Positions 1 through 7,038 of a stretch of DNA of 10,897 nucleotides are shown here, piece after piece. The notes beneath the pieces were generated by a model. That model was not told the DNA's origin. It did no database searches and saw only the letters and a program-made list of their open reading frames with translations. Source of the DNA: Streptomyces sclerotialus (lineage in GTDB: Bacteria > Actinomycetota > Actinomycetes > Streptomycetales > Streptomycetaceae); the NCBI GenBank assembly GCA_000719105.1, contig JODX01000042.1, forward strand, positions 1 through 10,897. Direction: 5' to 3'. Position 1 is the stretch's first letter; every line of letters starts with the position of its first letter. A program made the translations under genes and the position numbers.

Positions 1-1
1 G

Positions 2-703
2 GCGGACCGCCTCGCCCGGTCCGCACAGTTGCTGGGCATCGCCGCCGCGGCCGTCGGCCCGGTGTGCGGCGGACGTGCCCCCGTACGCGCCGAACGCCAC
101 GGGGAGTCACGGCGTCCGCGGGATCCCGCCGGTCTCCGGGTCGTCGACCTGTCCGCGCTGTGGGCCGGCCCCCTGTGCGCGCGGCTGCTGGGCCGGGCCG
201 GGGCCCGGGTGCTGAAGGTGCGGAGCGCGACCCGGCCGGACCGGACCCGGTCCGCGCACCCCGCCTTCCACCACTGGCTGCACGACGGGCACGCGACCCT
301 GGTGCTGGACTTCGGCGCCCGGGACGCGCTGGCCGACGTGGTCGCGGACGCCGACGTCGTCATCGAGGCGTCCCGTCCCAGGGCGCTGCGGCGGCTCGGT
401 GTGCGCGCCGAGGAGTTCCTGGCCGCCCGCCCCGGCCGGGTCTGGGTCGGCATCACCGGGTACGGCCGCGCGGACGACCGGATCGCCTTCGGTGACGACG
501 CGGCGGTCGCCGGCGGCCTGACCGGGCGGAACGCCCACGGTGACCCGGTGTTCCTCGGCGACGCGCTGGCCGACCCCGTCACCGGCCTGTACGCCGCCCA
601 CGCCGTCGCCCGCTCCCTCGATCGCGGCGGCGGGGAACTGCTGTGCGTGTCCATGGCGGACTGCGCGGCAGCGCTCGCCGGCGCCCCGGTGCGGCCGTGC
701 TGA
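2..703 (+). CDS. Family III (CaiB/BaiF) CoA-transferase-like protein, 5'-truncated by window edge
   Basis: The reading frame is already open at base 2 (Ala-Asp-Arg-Leu-Ala-Arg...), so the true start lies left of the window; the TTG at 29 is only the first start-like codon inside it. From about base 134 the protein reads LRVVDLSALWAGPL...GARVLKV, the usual N-terminal Rossmann-like opening of family III CoA transferases. ADVVIEASRP...RRLGV and GITGYG follow. FGDDAAVAGG holds a candidate catalytic Asp (codon 497-499), the residue that forms the acyl anhydride in this family. The protein then stops about 65 residues later, so the usual downstream small domain (total about 350-450 residues) is absent, while at least 40 residues precede the Rossmann start. 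I infer an unusual domain order, with the missing part possibly N-terminal, or a half-length protein. It overlaps the amidohydrolase downstream. Family is fairly sure; activity and substrate are unknown. Confidence 0.75.
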   Translation, partial: ADRLARSAQLLGIAAAAVGPVCGGRAPVRAERHGESRRPRDPAGLRVVDLSALWAGPLCARLLGRAGARVLKVRSATRPDRTRSAHPAFHHWLHDGHATLVLDFGARDALADVVADADVVIEASRPRALRRLGVRAEEFLAARPGRVWVGITGYGRADDRIAFGDDAAVAGGLTGRNAHGDPVFLGDALADPVTGLYAAHAVARSLDRGGGELLCVSMADCAAALAGAPVRPC

Positions 704-1950
704 TCGGGAACGTGGAGGTCGAGGGGCGCGGTCGGGTGGACGTGCGGATCGTGGACGGTCGTATCGCCGGGATCGGGCCACGGCTGGCGGGTCCGGCCGA
801 CGTGGACGGGCGCGGCGGGGCGCTGCTGCCGGGGCTGCACGACCACCACGTCCACCTCACCGCGCTGGCCGCGAAGGCGTCCTCGGTACGGGTCGGCCCC
901 GCCGACGTCGCCGGACGCGACGCGTTGGCGGCGGCACTGCGGTCCGGGAGGCCGGGGGAGTGGGTGCGGGCCGTCGGCTACCACGAGAGCGTCGCCGGGG
1001 AGCTGGACCGGTGGGCACTGGACGCGCTCGTGGCCGACCGGCCGGTGCGGGTGCAGCACCGCAGCGGGGCGATGTGGTTCCTGAACAGCGCCGCGCTGCG
1101 GGCGGCCGGGCTGGACGGCGACCGGGACGACGGGCGCCTGTGGCGCGAGGACGCGCGGCTGCGTGCTGCCGTACCGCCCGTCCGGCTCGACCTGGCCGGG
1201 GTCGGACGGCGGGCCGCGCACCTCGGCGTGACCGGGTTCACCAACGCCGACCCGCACCCCGCCGACGGCCTCGCACAGGTGCTGTCCGTCCTGCCCCAGA
1301 GGACCGTCGTGATGGGCGCCGGCCCGCCGGTGAAGCTGATGCTCGACGACCTGACGCTTCCGTCCCCCGCCGACCTGGCCGCCACGGTGGCCGGGACGAG
1401 GCCCCGCCCGGTCGCCGTGCACTGCGTCACCCGCGTGCAGTTGCTGGTGACGCTCCTCGCCCTGGAGGAGGCGGGCCCGGCCGACGGCGACCGGATCGAG
1501 CACGGGTCCGTGATCCCGGCGGAGACCATCCCGTGGCTGAGCCGGCTCGGCGTGACCGTGGTGACCCAGCCGCACTTCCCCGTCGAGCGGAGCCGGGCGT
1601 ACGCCACCGAGGTCCACCCCGACGACCGGCCGCACCTCTACCGCTGCCGGAGCCTGGCCGAGGCCGGCGTCCCGGTCGCGGCCGGAACGGACGCGCCGTA
1701 CGGCACCCACGACCCGTGGGCGGTGATGCGGGCCGCCGTCGCGCGCGAGGACGGGGAGGGCATCACACCTGGGGCGGCGCTGCGGCTCTTCCTCGGCGGG
1801 CCGGAACGGCCCGGCGTGCCGAGGAGACTGACGATCGGTGCGGAGGCCGACCTGTGTCTGCTTCACGTGCCCCTGCGCGAGGCGCTCGACGCGCTGACAG
1901 CCGACGTCGTACGGGCCGCCTACGTCGGCGGCCGGCCGATCACGTGCTGA
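697..1950 (+). CDS. Metal-dependent amidohydrolase (YtcJ-like/amidohydrolase family 3 type)
   Basis: Predicted hydrolase of 417 residues with the amidohydrolase-superfamily layout: an N-terminal beta-sandwich strand set (VLIGNVEVEG...DVRIVDGRIAGIG), then a metal-dependent TIM barrel. PGLHDHHVHL places the HxH metal pair at H51 and H53. VKLMLDD (K213) could be the bridging carboxylated Lys. VAVHCV (H242), RIEHG (H269) and GTDAPYG (D332) supply the remaining ligands or base. The C-terminus (GAEADLCLLHV...YVGGRPI) closes the sandwich as usual. I chose GTG 697 because the family motif begins immediately after it and it overlaps the upstream stop (GTGCTGA). A GTG at 643 with a G-run about 7 nt upstream is an alternative that would add 18 unconserved residues. 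The overlap implies coupled translation with the CoA-transferase-like gene. The substrate (amide, lactam, cyclic imide or ester) cannot be told; cytosolic, no signal peptide. Confidence 0.85.
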   Translation: MLIGNVEVEGRGRVDVRIVDGRIAGIGPRLAGPADVDGRGGALLPGLHDHHVHLTALAAKASSVRVGPADVAGRDALAAALRSGRPGEWVRAVGYHESVAGELDRWALDALVADRPVRVQHRSGAMWFLNSAALRAAGLDGDRDDGRLWREDARLRAAVPPVRLDLAGVGRRAAHLGVTGFTNADPHPADGLAQVLSVLPQRTVVMGAGPPVKLMLDDLTLPSPADLAATVAGTRPRPVAVHCVTRVQLLVTLLALEEAGPADGDRIEHGSVIPAETIPWLSRLGVTVVTQPHFPVERSRAYATEVHPDDRPHLYRCRSLAEAGVPVAAGTDAPYGTHDPWAVMRAAVAREDGEGITPGAALRLFLGGPERPGVPRRLTIGAEADLCLLHVPLREALDALTADVVRAAYVGGRPITC

Positions 1951-1957
1951 ACACCGC
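1951..1957. other. Convergent gene junction of 7 nt
   Basis: The stop codons of the plus-strand amidohydrolase (TGA 1948-1950) and the minus-strand SDR (TGA, plus-strand TCA 1958-1960) are separated by seven bases. There is no room for a dedicated intergenic terminator, and I saw no hairpin followed by a T run on either side. Transcripts from both sides probably run into each other or end inside the opposing gene. Confidence 0.9.
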
Positions 1958-2734
1958 TCACACGCTGTACCCGCCGTCCACCCCCAGCGCCTGCCCGGTG
2001 ACGAACCCGGCCCGGTCCGAGGCGAGGAACGCGACCGCCTCCGCGATGTCCCGGGCCTCGCCGAACCGGCGCAGGGGGATGTTGCGGCGGGTGACGGCGA
2101 GGGCCTCCTCGTCCAGTTCACCGGTGTCGATCAGCCGGGCCGCGATGCCGTCCGTGAGCATGCCGGGGGCGACGCAGTTGACGCGGACGCCGTAGCGGCC
2201 CTCCTCGGCGGCCAGGGCGCGGGCGACCGCCTCGACCGCTCCCTTGGCGCCCGACGACAAGCCGTCGCGCACCGGGTAGCGGCGGGTGGCGACGGTGGTG
2301 ACGGCGACGACGTTGCCGCGGCTCGCGCGCAGCAGTGGCAGCGCGGGGTGGACGAGGTTGAAGAACGCCACCGCGTCGGCCTCCAGCTGGGCCCGGTACT
2401 GACCGGGCGTCACCTTGCTCAGATGGGTCATGGGCACGTGCGGCCCGGACGCGTGGACAAGGGTGTGGATGCCGCCGCGCATGCGTCCGTGCTCGCGTAC
2501 CGCCCGGGCCGTCTCCGTCTCGTCGGTCAGGTCCACCCGCACCGCGGTGACCTGGCGGCCGTACGCCTTCACCGCCCCGGCGAGTTCCTGCGCCGCCGCC
2601 TCGTTGGTGCGGTAGGTGAAGGCGATGTCACTGCCGCGGGCGGCCAGCGTCCGTACGATGGCGGCGCCGATACCGCCGCTGCCGCCCGTGACGAAGGCCA
2701 GGCCCGGCCGGCCGGAGAAGTCGTCCGCCGTCAT
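1958..2734 (-). CDS. Short-chain dehydrogenase/reductase with atypical catalytic residues
   Basis: A classical-length SDR of 258 residues. The cofactor motif TGGSGGIG is at residues 16-23. Arg42 after the second strand (FTYRTN) suggests NADP(H). The C-terminal VTGQALGVDGGYSV is FabG-like. The expected role in this operon is oxidation of a 3-hydroxyacyl-CoA or reduction of a keto group. However, the catalytic tetrad appears changed: the usual NNAG is HASG (94-97), Asn is Asp120, Ser is Thr147, and the YxxxK Tyr is Ser160, with only Lys164 kept. The Thr147-to-Ser160 spacing of 13 equals the normal Ser-to-Tyr spacing, so the alignment is unambiguous here. Tyr153 lies 11 residues before the Lys and does not fit YxxxK or the Yx6K of enoyl reductases. 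The gene is last in the operon. The ATG 2734 start has only a weak Shine-Dalgarno and lies inside a direct repeat, so translation probably depends on coupling. Confidence 0.88.
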   Translation of the reverse strand: MTADDFSGRPGLAFVTGGSGGIGAAIVRTLAARGSDIAFTYRTNEAAAQELAGAVKAYGRQVTAVRVDLTDETETARAVREHGRMRGGIHTLVHASGPHVPMTHLSKVTPGQYRAQLEADAVAFFNLVHPALPLLRASRGNVVAVTTVATRRYPVRDGLSSGAKGAVEAVARALAAEEGRYGVRVNCVAPGMLTDGIAARLIDTGELDEEALAVTRRNIPLRRFGEARDIAEAVAFLASDRAGFVTGQALGVDGGYSV

Positions 2735-2758
2735 GTCTCACGACCCGTCATGTCTCAC
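2728..2758 (-). repeat. 14-bp direct repeat duplicating the SDR start region, with a 6-codon mini-ORF
   Basis: On the minus strand GTGAGACATGACGG occurs at 2758-2745 and again at 2741-2728, a period of 17. The first copy contains the TGA that ends the upstream acyl-CoA dehydrogenase (2757-2755) and an ATG at 2751-2749. The second copy contains the SDR ATG (2734-2732). The first ATG opens a mini-frame (Met-Thr-Gly-Arg-Glu-Thr) whose TGA (2733-2731) overlaps the SDR start as ATGA. The period is not a multiple of three, so the first ATG cannot be an in-frame SDR start. The arrangement looks like a small tandem duplication of an original start region. Confidence 0.85.
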
Positions 2759-3903
2759 AACCCCAGGGACTTGGCGATGATGACCTTCATGACCTCGCTC
2801 GTCCCGGCGTAGATGCGGGTGATGCGAGCGTCCGCGTACAGCCGGGCGATCGGGTGCTCCAGCACGTAGCCGTAGCCGCCGAAGAGCTGGAGGCAGCGGT
2901 CGACGGCGCGGGCCTGCATCTCGGTGCAGAACAGTTTGACCTTCGCGGCGTCGGCGCCGGACAGCCGGCCCTCGACCAGTTCCCGTACGGCCCGGTCGAG
3001 CACGGCCTGGGCGGCCTCGACCTCGGCGGCCACCGCCGCGAGTTCGAACTTCGTGTTCTGGAAGGACCCGACCGGTGTCCCGGACACCTCACGTTCCTTG
3101 ACGTGGGCGATCGTGGTGTCGAGTGCGGCCCGGGCCTGCGCGACGGAGCCGACCGCGACGGTCATGCGCTCCTGGGGCAGGTTGTGCCCGAGGTATCCGA
3201 AGGCCCGGCCCTCCTCGCCGAGCCGGTTGGCGACGGGCACACGGACGCCGTCGAAGGCCAGCTCCACGGTGTCCTGCGCCTTGATGCCCATCTTGTCCAG
3301 CACCCGGCCGCGCGTGAAACCGGGCATGCCGTCCTCCACGACCAGCAGGGTGAGCCCCGCCCGCCGGTCGTCCGGGTCGGACGAGGTGCGCGCCACGACG
3401 ATCACCAGATCTGCGAGCAGCCCGCCGGTGATGAACGTCTTGGAGCCGCTGAGGAGGTACGAGTCGCCGTCGCGTACGGCGGTCGTGCGGATCCCGGCGA
3501 GGTCCGAGCCGGTGCCGGGCTCGGTCATCGCGATCGCGGTCAGCAGCGTGCCGGAGGCCAGCCCGGGGAACCAGCGTCCGCGCTGTTCCTCGTCGGCGTA
3601 GGCGAGGAAGTACGGCAGGACGACGTCGAGCTGGGTACGGACCGTGCCGAGGGTGACCAGGGCACGGGCCGCCTCCTCCTGGAGGACGACGTTGTAGCGG
3701 TAGTCGGGCTGTCCGCCGCCGCCGTACTCCTCCGGGACCGCCATGCCGAGCAGGCCGAGCGAGCCGAGCCGCTCGAAGAACGACCGGGGCAGGTGTCCCG
3801 CCTTCTCCCACTCGGCGTAGTGCGGGACCACCTCCTTGGCCACGACGTCCCGGACCAGCTCCCGGAACGCATCATGGTCGGCGGTGAAGACATCGCGTCG
3901 CAC
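2755..3903 (-). CDS. Acyl-CoA dehydrogenase, LCAD/isovaleryl-CoA dehydrogenase type
   Basis: FAD-dependent alpha,beta-desaturase of acyl-CoA thioesters, 382 residues, the normal length for a homotetrameric ACAD. Signature 1 is AMTEPGTGSDLAG (125-137), followed by the beta-domain GSKTFITGG (153-161). FQNTKFE (281-287) and the C-terminal signature QLFGGYGYVLEHPIARLYADARI (339-361) bind FAD. The YEGT position that carries Glu in medium-chain ACADs is YAGT (Ala366). Instead LPQERM supplies Glu245 on helix G, the catalytic base position of LCAD and isovaleryl-CoA dehydrogenase, often linked to long or branched substrates. The frame stays open upstream to 3969, but I chose GTG 3903: AGGGGA (3916-3911) stands 7 nt before it, it lies 14 nt after the thiolase stop, and the ACAD fold begins right there. 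It probably handles another desaturation round than the heteromeric ACAD of this operon. Confidence 0.92.
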   Translation of the reverse strand: MRRDVFTADHDAFRELVRDVVAKEVVPHYAEWEKAGHLPRSFFERLGSLGLLGMAVPEEYGGGGQPDYRYNVVLQEEAARALVTLGTVRTQLDVVLPYFLAYADEEQRGRWFPGLASGTLLTAIAMTEPGTGSDLAGIRTTAVRDGDSYLLSGSKTFITGGLLADLVIVVARTSSDPDDRRAGLTLLVVEDGMPGFTRGRVLDKMGIKAQDTVELAFDGVRVPVANRLGEEGRAFGYLGHNLPQERMTVAVGSVAQARAALDTTIAHVKEREVSGTPVGSFQNTKFELAAVAAEVEAAQAVLDRAVRELVEGRLSGADAAKVKLFCTEMQARAVDRCLQLFGGYGYVLEHPIARLYADARITRIYAGTSEVMKVIIAKSLGL

Positions 3904-3910
3904 GACACCA

Positions 3911-3916
3911 TCCCCT
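3911..3916 (-). promoter_or_regulatory. Ribosome binding site of the LCAD-type acyl-CoA dehydrogenase
   Basis: AGGGGA on the minus strand, 7 nt before GTG 3903 and directly after the thiolase stop codon. It decides the start against the longer open frame reaching 3969, whose extra 22 residues are basic, ACAD-unlike and overlap the thiolase gene. Confidence 0.75.
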
Positions 3917-3917
3917 G

Positions 3918-5054
3918 TCAGTCGGCCAGTTCGACGAGAGTGGCGTTCGCGGTGCCACCGCCCTCGCACATGGTCTGCAGGCCGTAGCGGATACCGCGGT
4001 CACGCATGTGGTGGATCATGCGGGTCATCAGGACGGCCCCGGAGGCGCCGAGCGGGTGACCGAGTGCGATGGCGCCGCCGAGCGGGTTGAGGCGGCCCGG
4101 GTCGGCGCCGGTCTCGGCGAGCCAGGCGAGCGGAACGGGGGCGAAGGCCTCGTTGACCTCGAAGACGCCGACGTCCGCCGGCCCGATCCCCGCCTTGCGC
4201 AGCACCTTCTCGGTGGCCGGGATCGGCCCGGTGAGCATCAGCACCGGGTCGGAGCCGACGACCGCGCCCGCCCGGTGGCGCACGAGCGGCGTCAGGCCCA
4301 GCTCCCGGGCTCGCTCCGGGGTCGTCACCAGCAGGGCCGCCGCCCCGTCGGAGATCTGGGAGGCGTTGCCCGCGTGGATCACGCCGTCCTCCTGGAAGGA
4401 CGGCCTGAGCTTCGCGAGCGTCTCCACGCTGGTGCCCCGGCGCACGCCCTCGTCGGCGGTGACCCCCGCCACGGGCACGATCTGCTCCTCGAAGGCCCCG
4501 GCGTCCTGCGCGGCCGCCGCCCGTTCGTGCGACAGCGACGCGTACGCGTCGAGCCGGGCCCGTGTGAAGCCCCACTTCCGTGCGATCCTCTCGGCGGAGA
4601 CGCCCTGGTTGAAGGAGAAGTCGTGGTACCGGGCCAGGGCCCGAGGCCCGTACGGCGTCCCGTCCGCCTTGGCCGCGCCGAGCGGCACGCGGCTCATCAC
4701 CTCCACCCCGCCCGCCACCACCACGTCCTGCTGCCCGGACAGGACCGCCTGCACGGCGAACTCCAGCGCCTGCTGGCTGGAACCGCAGGCCCGGTTGACG
4801 GTGGTGCCGGGGATGCTCTCCGGCCAGCCCGCCGCCAGCACCGAGTAACGGCCGATGTTGCTCGACTGGTCGCCGATCTGTGAGACGCAGCCCCAGATCA
4901 CGTCGTCGACGACCTCCGGATCGACCCCGGCCCGCTCGACGAGCGCGTTCAGGACCGTGGCGGACAGATCGGCCGGATGCACGCCGGCCAGTCCGCCGTC
5001 GCGCTTGCCCACGGCGGTACGGACCGCTGCCGCGATCACCGCTTCCCGTATCAC
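3918..5054 (-). CDS. Thiolase (acetyl-CoA C-acyltransferase)
   Basis: Degradative thiolase family member, 378 residues, that should cleave a 3-ketoacyl-CoA with CoA to release acetyl- or propionyl-CoA. All catalytic parts are present: VNRACGSS with nucleophile Cys90, FEVNEAFA, GGAIALGHPLGASG with His333, and MCEGGGTANA with second Cys363. The CEGGG ending and the compact length recall actinobacterial FadA5/FadA6-like thiolases of steroid and ring catabolism, from memory rather than by search. It starts with GTG 5054, which overlaps the crotonase stop as GTGA, and AGAGGA (5066-5061) lies 6 nt upstream. The gene is central in the operon and would carry out the chain-shortening step. There is no targeting peptide; cytosolic. 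Family assignment is secure; substrate is inferred only from neighbours. Confidence 0.95.
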   Translation of the reverse strand: MIREAVIAAAVRTAVGKRDGGLAGVHPADLSATVLNALVERAGVDPEVVDDVIWGCVSQIGDQSSNIGRYSVLAAGWPESIPGTTVNRACGSSQQALEFAVQAVLSGQQDVVVAGGVEVMSRVPLGAAKADGTPYGPRALARYHDFSFNQGVSAERIARKWGFTRARLDAYASLSHERAAAAQDAGAFEEQIVPVAGVTADEGVRRGTSVETLAKLRPSFQEDGVIHAGNASQISDGAAALLVTTPERARELGLTPLVRHRAGAVVGSDPVLMLTGPIPATEKVLRKAGIGPADVGVFEVNEAFAPVPLAWLAETGADPGRLNPLGGAIALGHPLGASGAVLMTRMIHHMRDRGIRYGLQTMCEGGGTANATLVELAD

Positions 5055-5857
5055 GTGTCGTCCTCTCCCGTTCGACTCGGCGGCACGGCCCAGCGGCCCG
5101 TGAAGGATGGTTCACGTCGGTCGGCGAACGCGGCGTACGCCTCCTGGACGTCCGCGCCGGCGAAGTTCACCGCCTGCGCCCGGGCCTCGTTCGCCAGGGC
5201 GTCCCGCAGTGTGCGGTCGGCGCCCTCGTTCAGCAGCGCCTTGGTCTGGGCGAGGGCGGCCGGAGGGCCCGCCACCAGCCGCGCGGTCAGGTCCGCGACG
5301 AAGGCGTCCACCTCGCCGTCGTCCACCACCCACGTCACCAGGCCGAGCTCCCGCGCCTCGTCCGCGCCGATCGTCTCCGCGAGCAGGGCGAGCCGCTTGG
5401 CCTGCTGCAGCCCGACGAGCTTGGGCAGCAGCCAGGACCCGCCGCAGTCCGGGGACAGCCCGCGCCGCGCGAAGATCTGCGAGAACCGCGCCCCGGGCGT
5501 GGCCACCACCAGGTCACAGCCGAGCGCCAGGTTCCAGCCGGCCCCCACCGCCACGCCGGTCACCTTGGCGACCGTGGGGACCGGCAACTCGTGCAGCAGC
5601 AGGGTCACCTCGGTGAGGGTCCGCATCCGGTACAGGGGATGGCCGCCGCCGACCTTCCGGGGGACGTCGGCACCGGAGCAGAAGGCGCCCCCCGCGCCGG
5701 TGAGGACGAGCGCGCGGACGGAACGGTCACCGCCTGTCGCCACCAGGGCCGTGCGCAGCGCCTCCCACAGCTCGGCGTCGAGCGCGTTCCTGCGGTGCGG
5801 CCGGTTCAGGGTCAAGGTCCGTACGCCGTCGGCGTCGCTCGTCAGCAGCACGCTCAC
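5051..5857 (-). CDS. Enoyl-CoA hydratase/isomerase (crotonase) family protein, PaaG-like active site
   Basis: Crotonase-fold protein of 268 residues. The two oxyanion-hole segments are present: GAFCSGAD (57-64) and VAVGAGWNLALGCD (102-115). The hydratase Glu in the second segment (GxxCEL in rat mitochondrial hydratase, Glu144) is Asn109. The second hydratase Glu (FGQPE, Glu164) falls on Phe129 in RFSQIF. Instead, GLSPDCGGSWLLPKLVG (133-149) has Asp137, resembling PaaG-type isomerases and related actinobacterial EchA proteins. The reaction may therefore be double-bond isomerisation, hydrolysis or ring chemistry rather than plain syn-hydration. The GTG 5857 start overlaps the CoA-transferase stop (GTGA), and a run of six G (5870-5865) 7 nt upstream may serve as ribosome binding site. 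The stop overlaps the thiolase start, so three genes are translationally coupled. Family sure; exact reaction open. Confidence 0.9.
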   Translation of the reverse strand: MSVLLTSDADGVRTLTLNRPHRRNALDAELWEALRTALVATGGDRSVRALVLTGAGGAFCSGADVPRKVGGGHPLYRMRTLTEVTLLLHELPVPTVAKVTGVAVGAGWNLALGCDLVVATPGARFSQIFARRGLSPDCGGSWLLPKLVGLQQAKRLALLAETIGADEARELGLVTWVVDDGEVDAFVADLTARLVAGPPAALAQTKALLNEGADRTLRDALANEARAQAVNFAGADVQEAYAAFADRREPSFTGRWAVPPSRTGEDDT

Positions 5858-7035
5858 CGGACCGCCCCCCGCGCCCGCAGGCCGTCGATGTCCCCCTGCG
5901 AGTAGCCCAGTTCGGCCAGCACGGCGTCGGTGTGCTCACCCAGGGCCGGTACCGCGCCCATCGGCGGGTCGTACCCGGAGATCACGGGCGGCGGCAGCAG
6001 CGCGGGCACCGGCCCCGACGGCGTCCCGATCTGCCGCCAGCGGCCGCGGGCGTCCAGGTGGGGATGGGCGAGCACGTCGCCGACCGTGTTGTAGCGGGCG
6101 TTGCCGATCCCGGCGCCGTCCGCCCGGTCCTGGACGTGACCCAGGTCGTGGCGCGCACACCAGGCGCCGATCTCCGCGTCGAGGACGGCACGGTGCTCGA
6201 CGCGGCCGGCGTTCGTACGGAACCGCTCGTCGTCCGCCAGGTCGGGCCGGCCCAGCAGCTCCCGCGCCAGCCGCTGCCACTCGCGGTCGTTGGTGGTGCC
6301 GAGCACGACGGTGTGCCCGTCCGCCGTGCCGTAGGCGCCGTACGGCGACACGGCGGGCGAACCCATCCCGCGCGGCTGCTGCTCCACCCCCGAGTGCCGG
6401 GTGTACGTCAGCGGATACCCCATCAGCTCGGTCATGGTGTCGAACAGGCTCACCGCCACCTGCCCCGGCCGCCCGGCGTGCAGCAGCGCCAGCACCGACA
6501 GCGCCGCGTACAGGCCGCTGCACACGTCCGCCACGGGCGGGCCCGGCTTGGCCGGCGCCCCGGGGTGGCCGGTCACCGAGCAGGCCCCGGACTCGGCCTG
6601 GACCAGCAGGTCGTAGGCGCGCTTGTGGGACAGGGGCCCGCCGGGGCCGTACCCGTCTATCTCCACGGCGATGAGGGCGGGGTGGCGCACCTCCAGGTCG
6701 GCGGGGGCGAGGCCCAGCCTGGCCGTGCTGCCGGGGGCGAGGTTGGAGACCAGGACGTCGGCGCGCTCCAGCAGCCGGTGCAGCACCGCCGCGCCCGCGT
6801 CCGACTTCAAATCCAGGGCCACCGACTCCTTGCCCCGGTTCACCCACACGAAGTGCGCCGCCAGACCGCCGACCACGTCGTCGTAGTGCCGGGCGAAGTC
6901 GCCGACCTCCGGGTTCTCCACCTTGATCACCCGGGCGCCGAGGTCGCCGAGCGTCCGCGTGCACATGGGGGCCGACACGGCCTGCTCCAGTGCCACCACC
7001 GTGATGCCCGCCAGGGGGCCGCCGCTCGTCGTCAC
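5854..7035 (-). CDS. CaiB/BaiF family III CoA transferase
   Basis: Full-length family III CoA transferase, 393 residues, moving CoA from a donor thioester to a carboxylic acid. It opens with PLAGITVVALEQAVSAPMC...GARVIKVE, continues with NRGKESVALDLKS, LVSNLAPGSTARLGL and EIDGYGPGGPL, and has the conserved AYDLLVQAESG with catalytic Asp142. The C-terminal half contains the small-domain region (SPYGAYGTADGHTVVLG, DERFRTNAGRVEHR) missing from the partial family member at the left of this window. GTG 7035 lies 3 nt after the ligase stop, with GGGGG (7047-7043) 7 nt upstream; its own TGA overlaps the crotonase start. Together with the adjacent ligase it gives the operon two ways to make a CoA thioester, perhaps recycling CoA from a product or succinyl-CoA to fresh substrate. 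The donor and acceptor are not predictable. Confidence 0.93.
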   Translation of the reverse strand: MTTSGGPLAGITVVALEQAVSAPMCTRTLGDLGARVIKVENPEVGDFARHYDDVVGGLAAHFVWVNRGKESVALDLKSDAGAAVLHRLLERADVLVSNLAPGSTARLGLAPADLEVRHPALIAVEIDGYGPGGPLSHKRAYDLLVQAESGACSVTGHPGAPAKPGPPVADVCSGLYAALSVLALLHAGRPGQVAVSLFDTMTELMGYPLTYTRHSGVEQQPRGMGSPAVSPYGAYGTADGHTVVLGTTNDREWQRLARELLGRPDLADDERFRTNAGRVEHRAVLDAEIGAWCARHDLGHVQDRADGAGIGNARYNTVGDVLAHPHLDARGRWRQIGTPSGPVPALLPPPVISGYDPPMGAVPALGEHTDAVLAELGYSQGDIDGLRARGAVR

Positions 7036-7038
7036 CGT

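Noticed and set aside
643..696. Amidohydrolase start at GTG 643
   Set aside because: A G-run lies upstream, so it is not impossible, but the 18 added residues read as a shadow of the CoA-transferase end and the family's first strand starts right at 697.
1929..1940. GGCCGGCC palindrome near the amidohydrolase end as a terminator
   Set aside because: No loop-stem of convincing length and no T run; short GGCCGGCC palindromes are common in this base composition and one also occurs near 2705.
540..2195. A 551-codon plus-strand open frame across the amidohydrolase
   Set aside because: Low-complexity Arg/Gly/Ala/Pro translation in another frame of a well-supported gene, ending inside the opposing SDR gene.
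4843..4850. Possible TTA (bldA) codon on the minus strand in the thiolase
   Set aside because: The TTA is out of frame; the codons read CGT TAC. The similar case near 9333 reads AGT TAC in the large ACAD.
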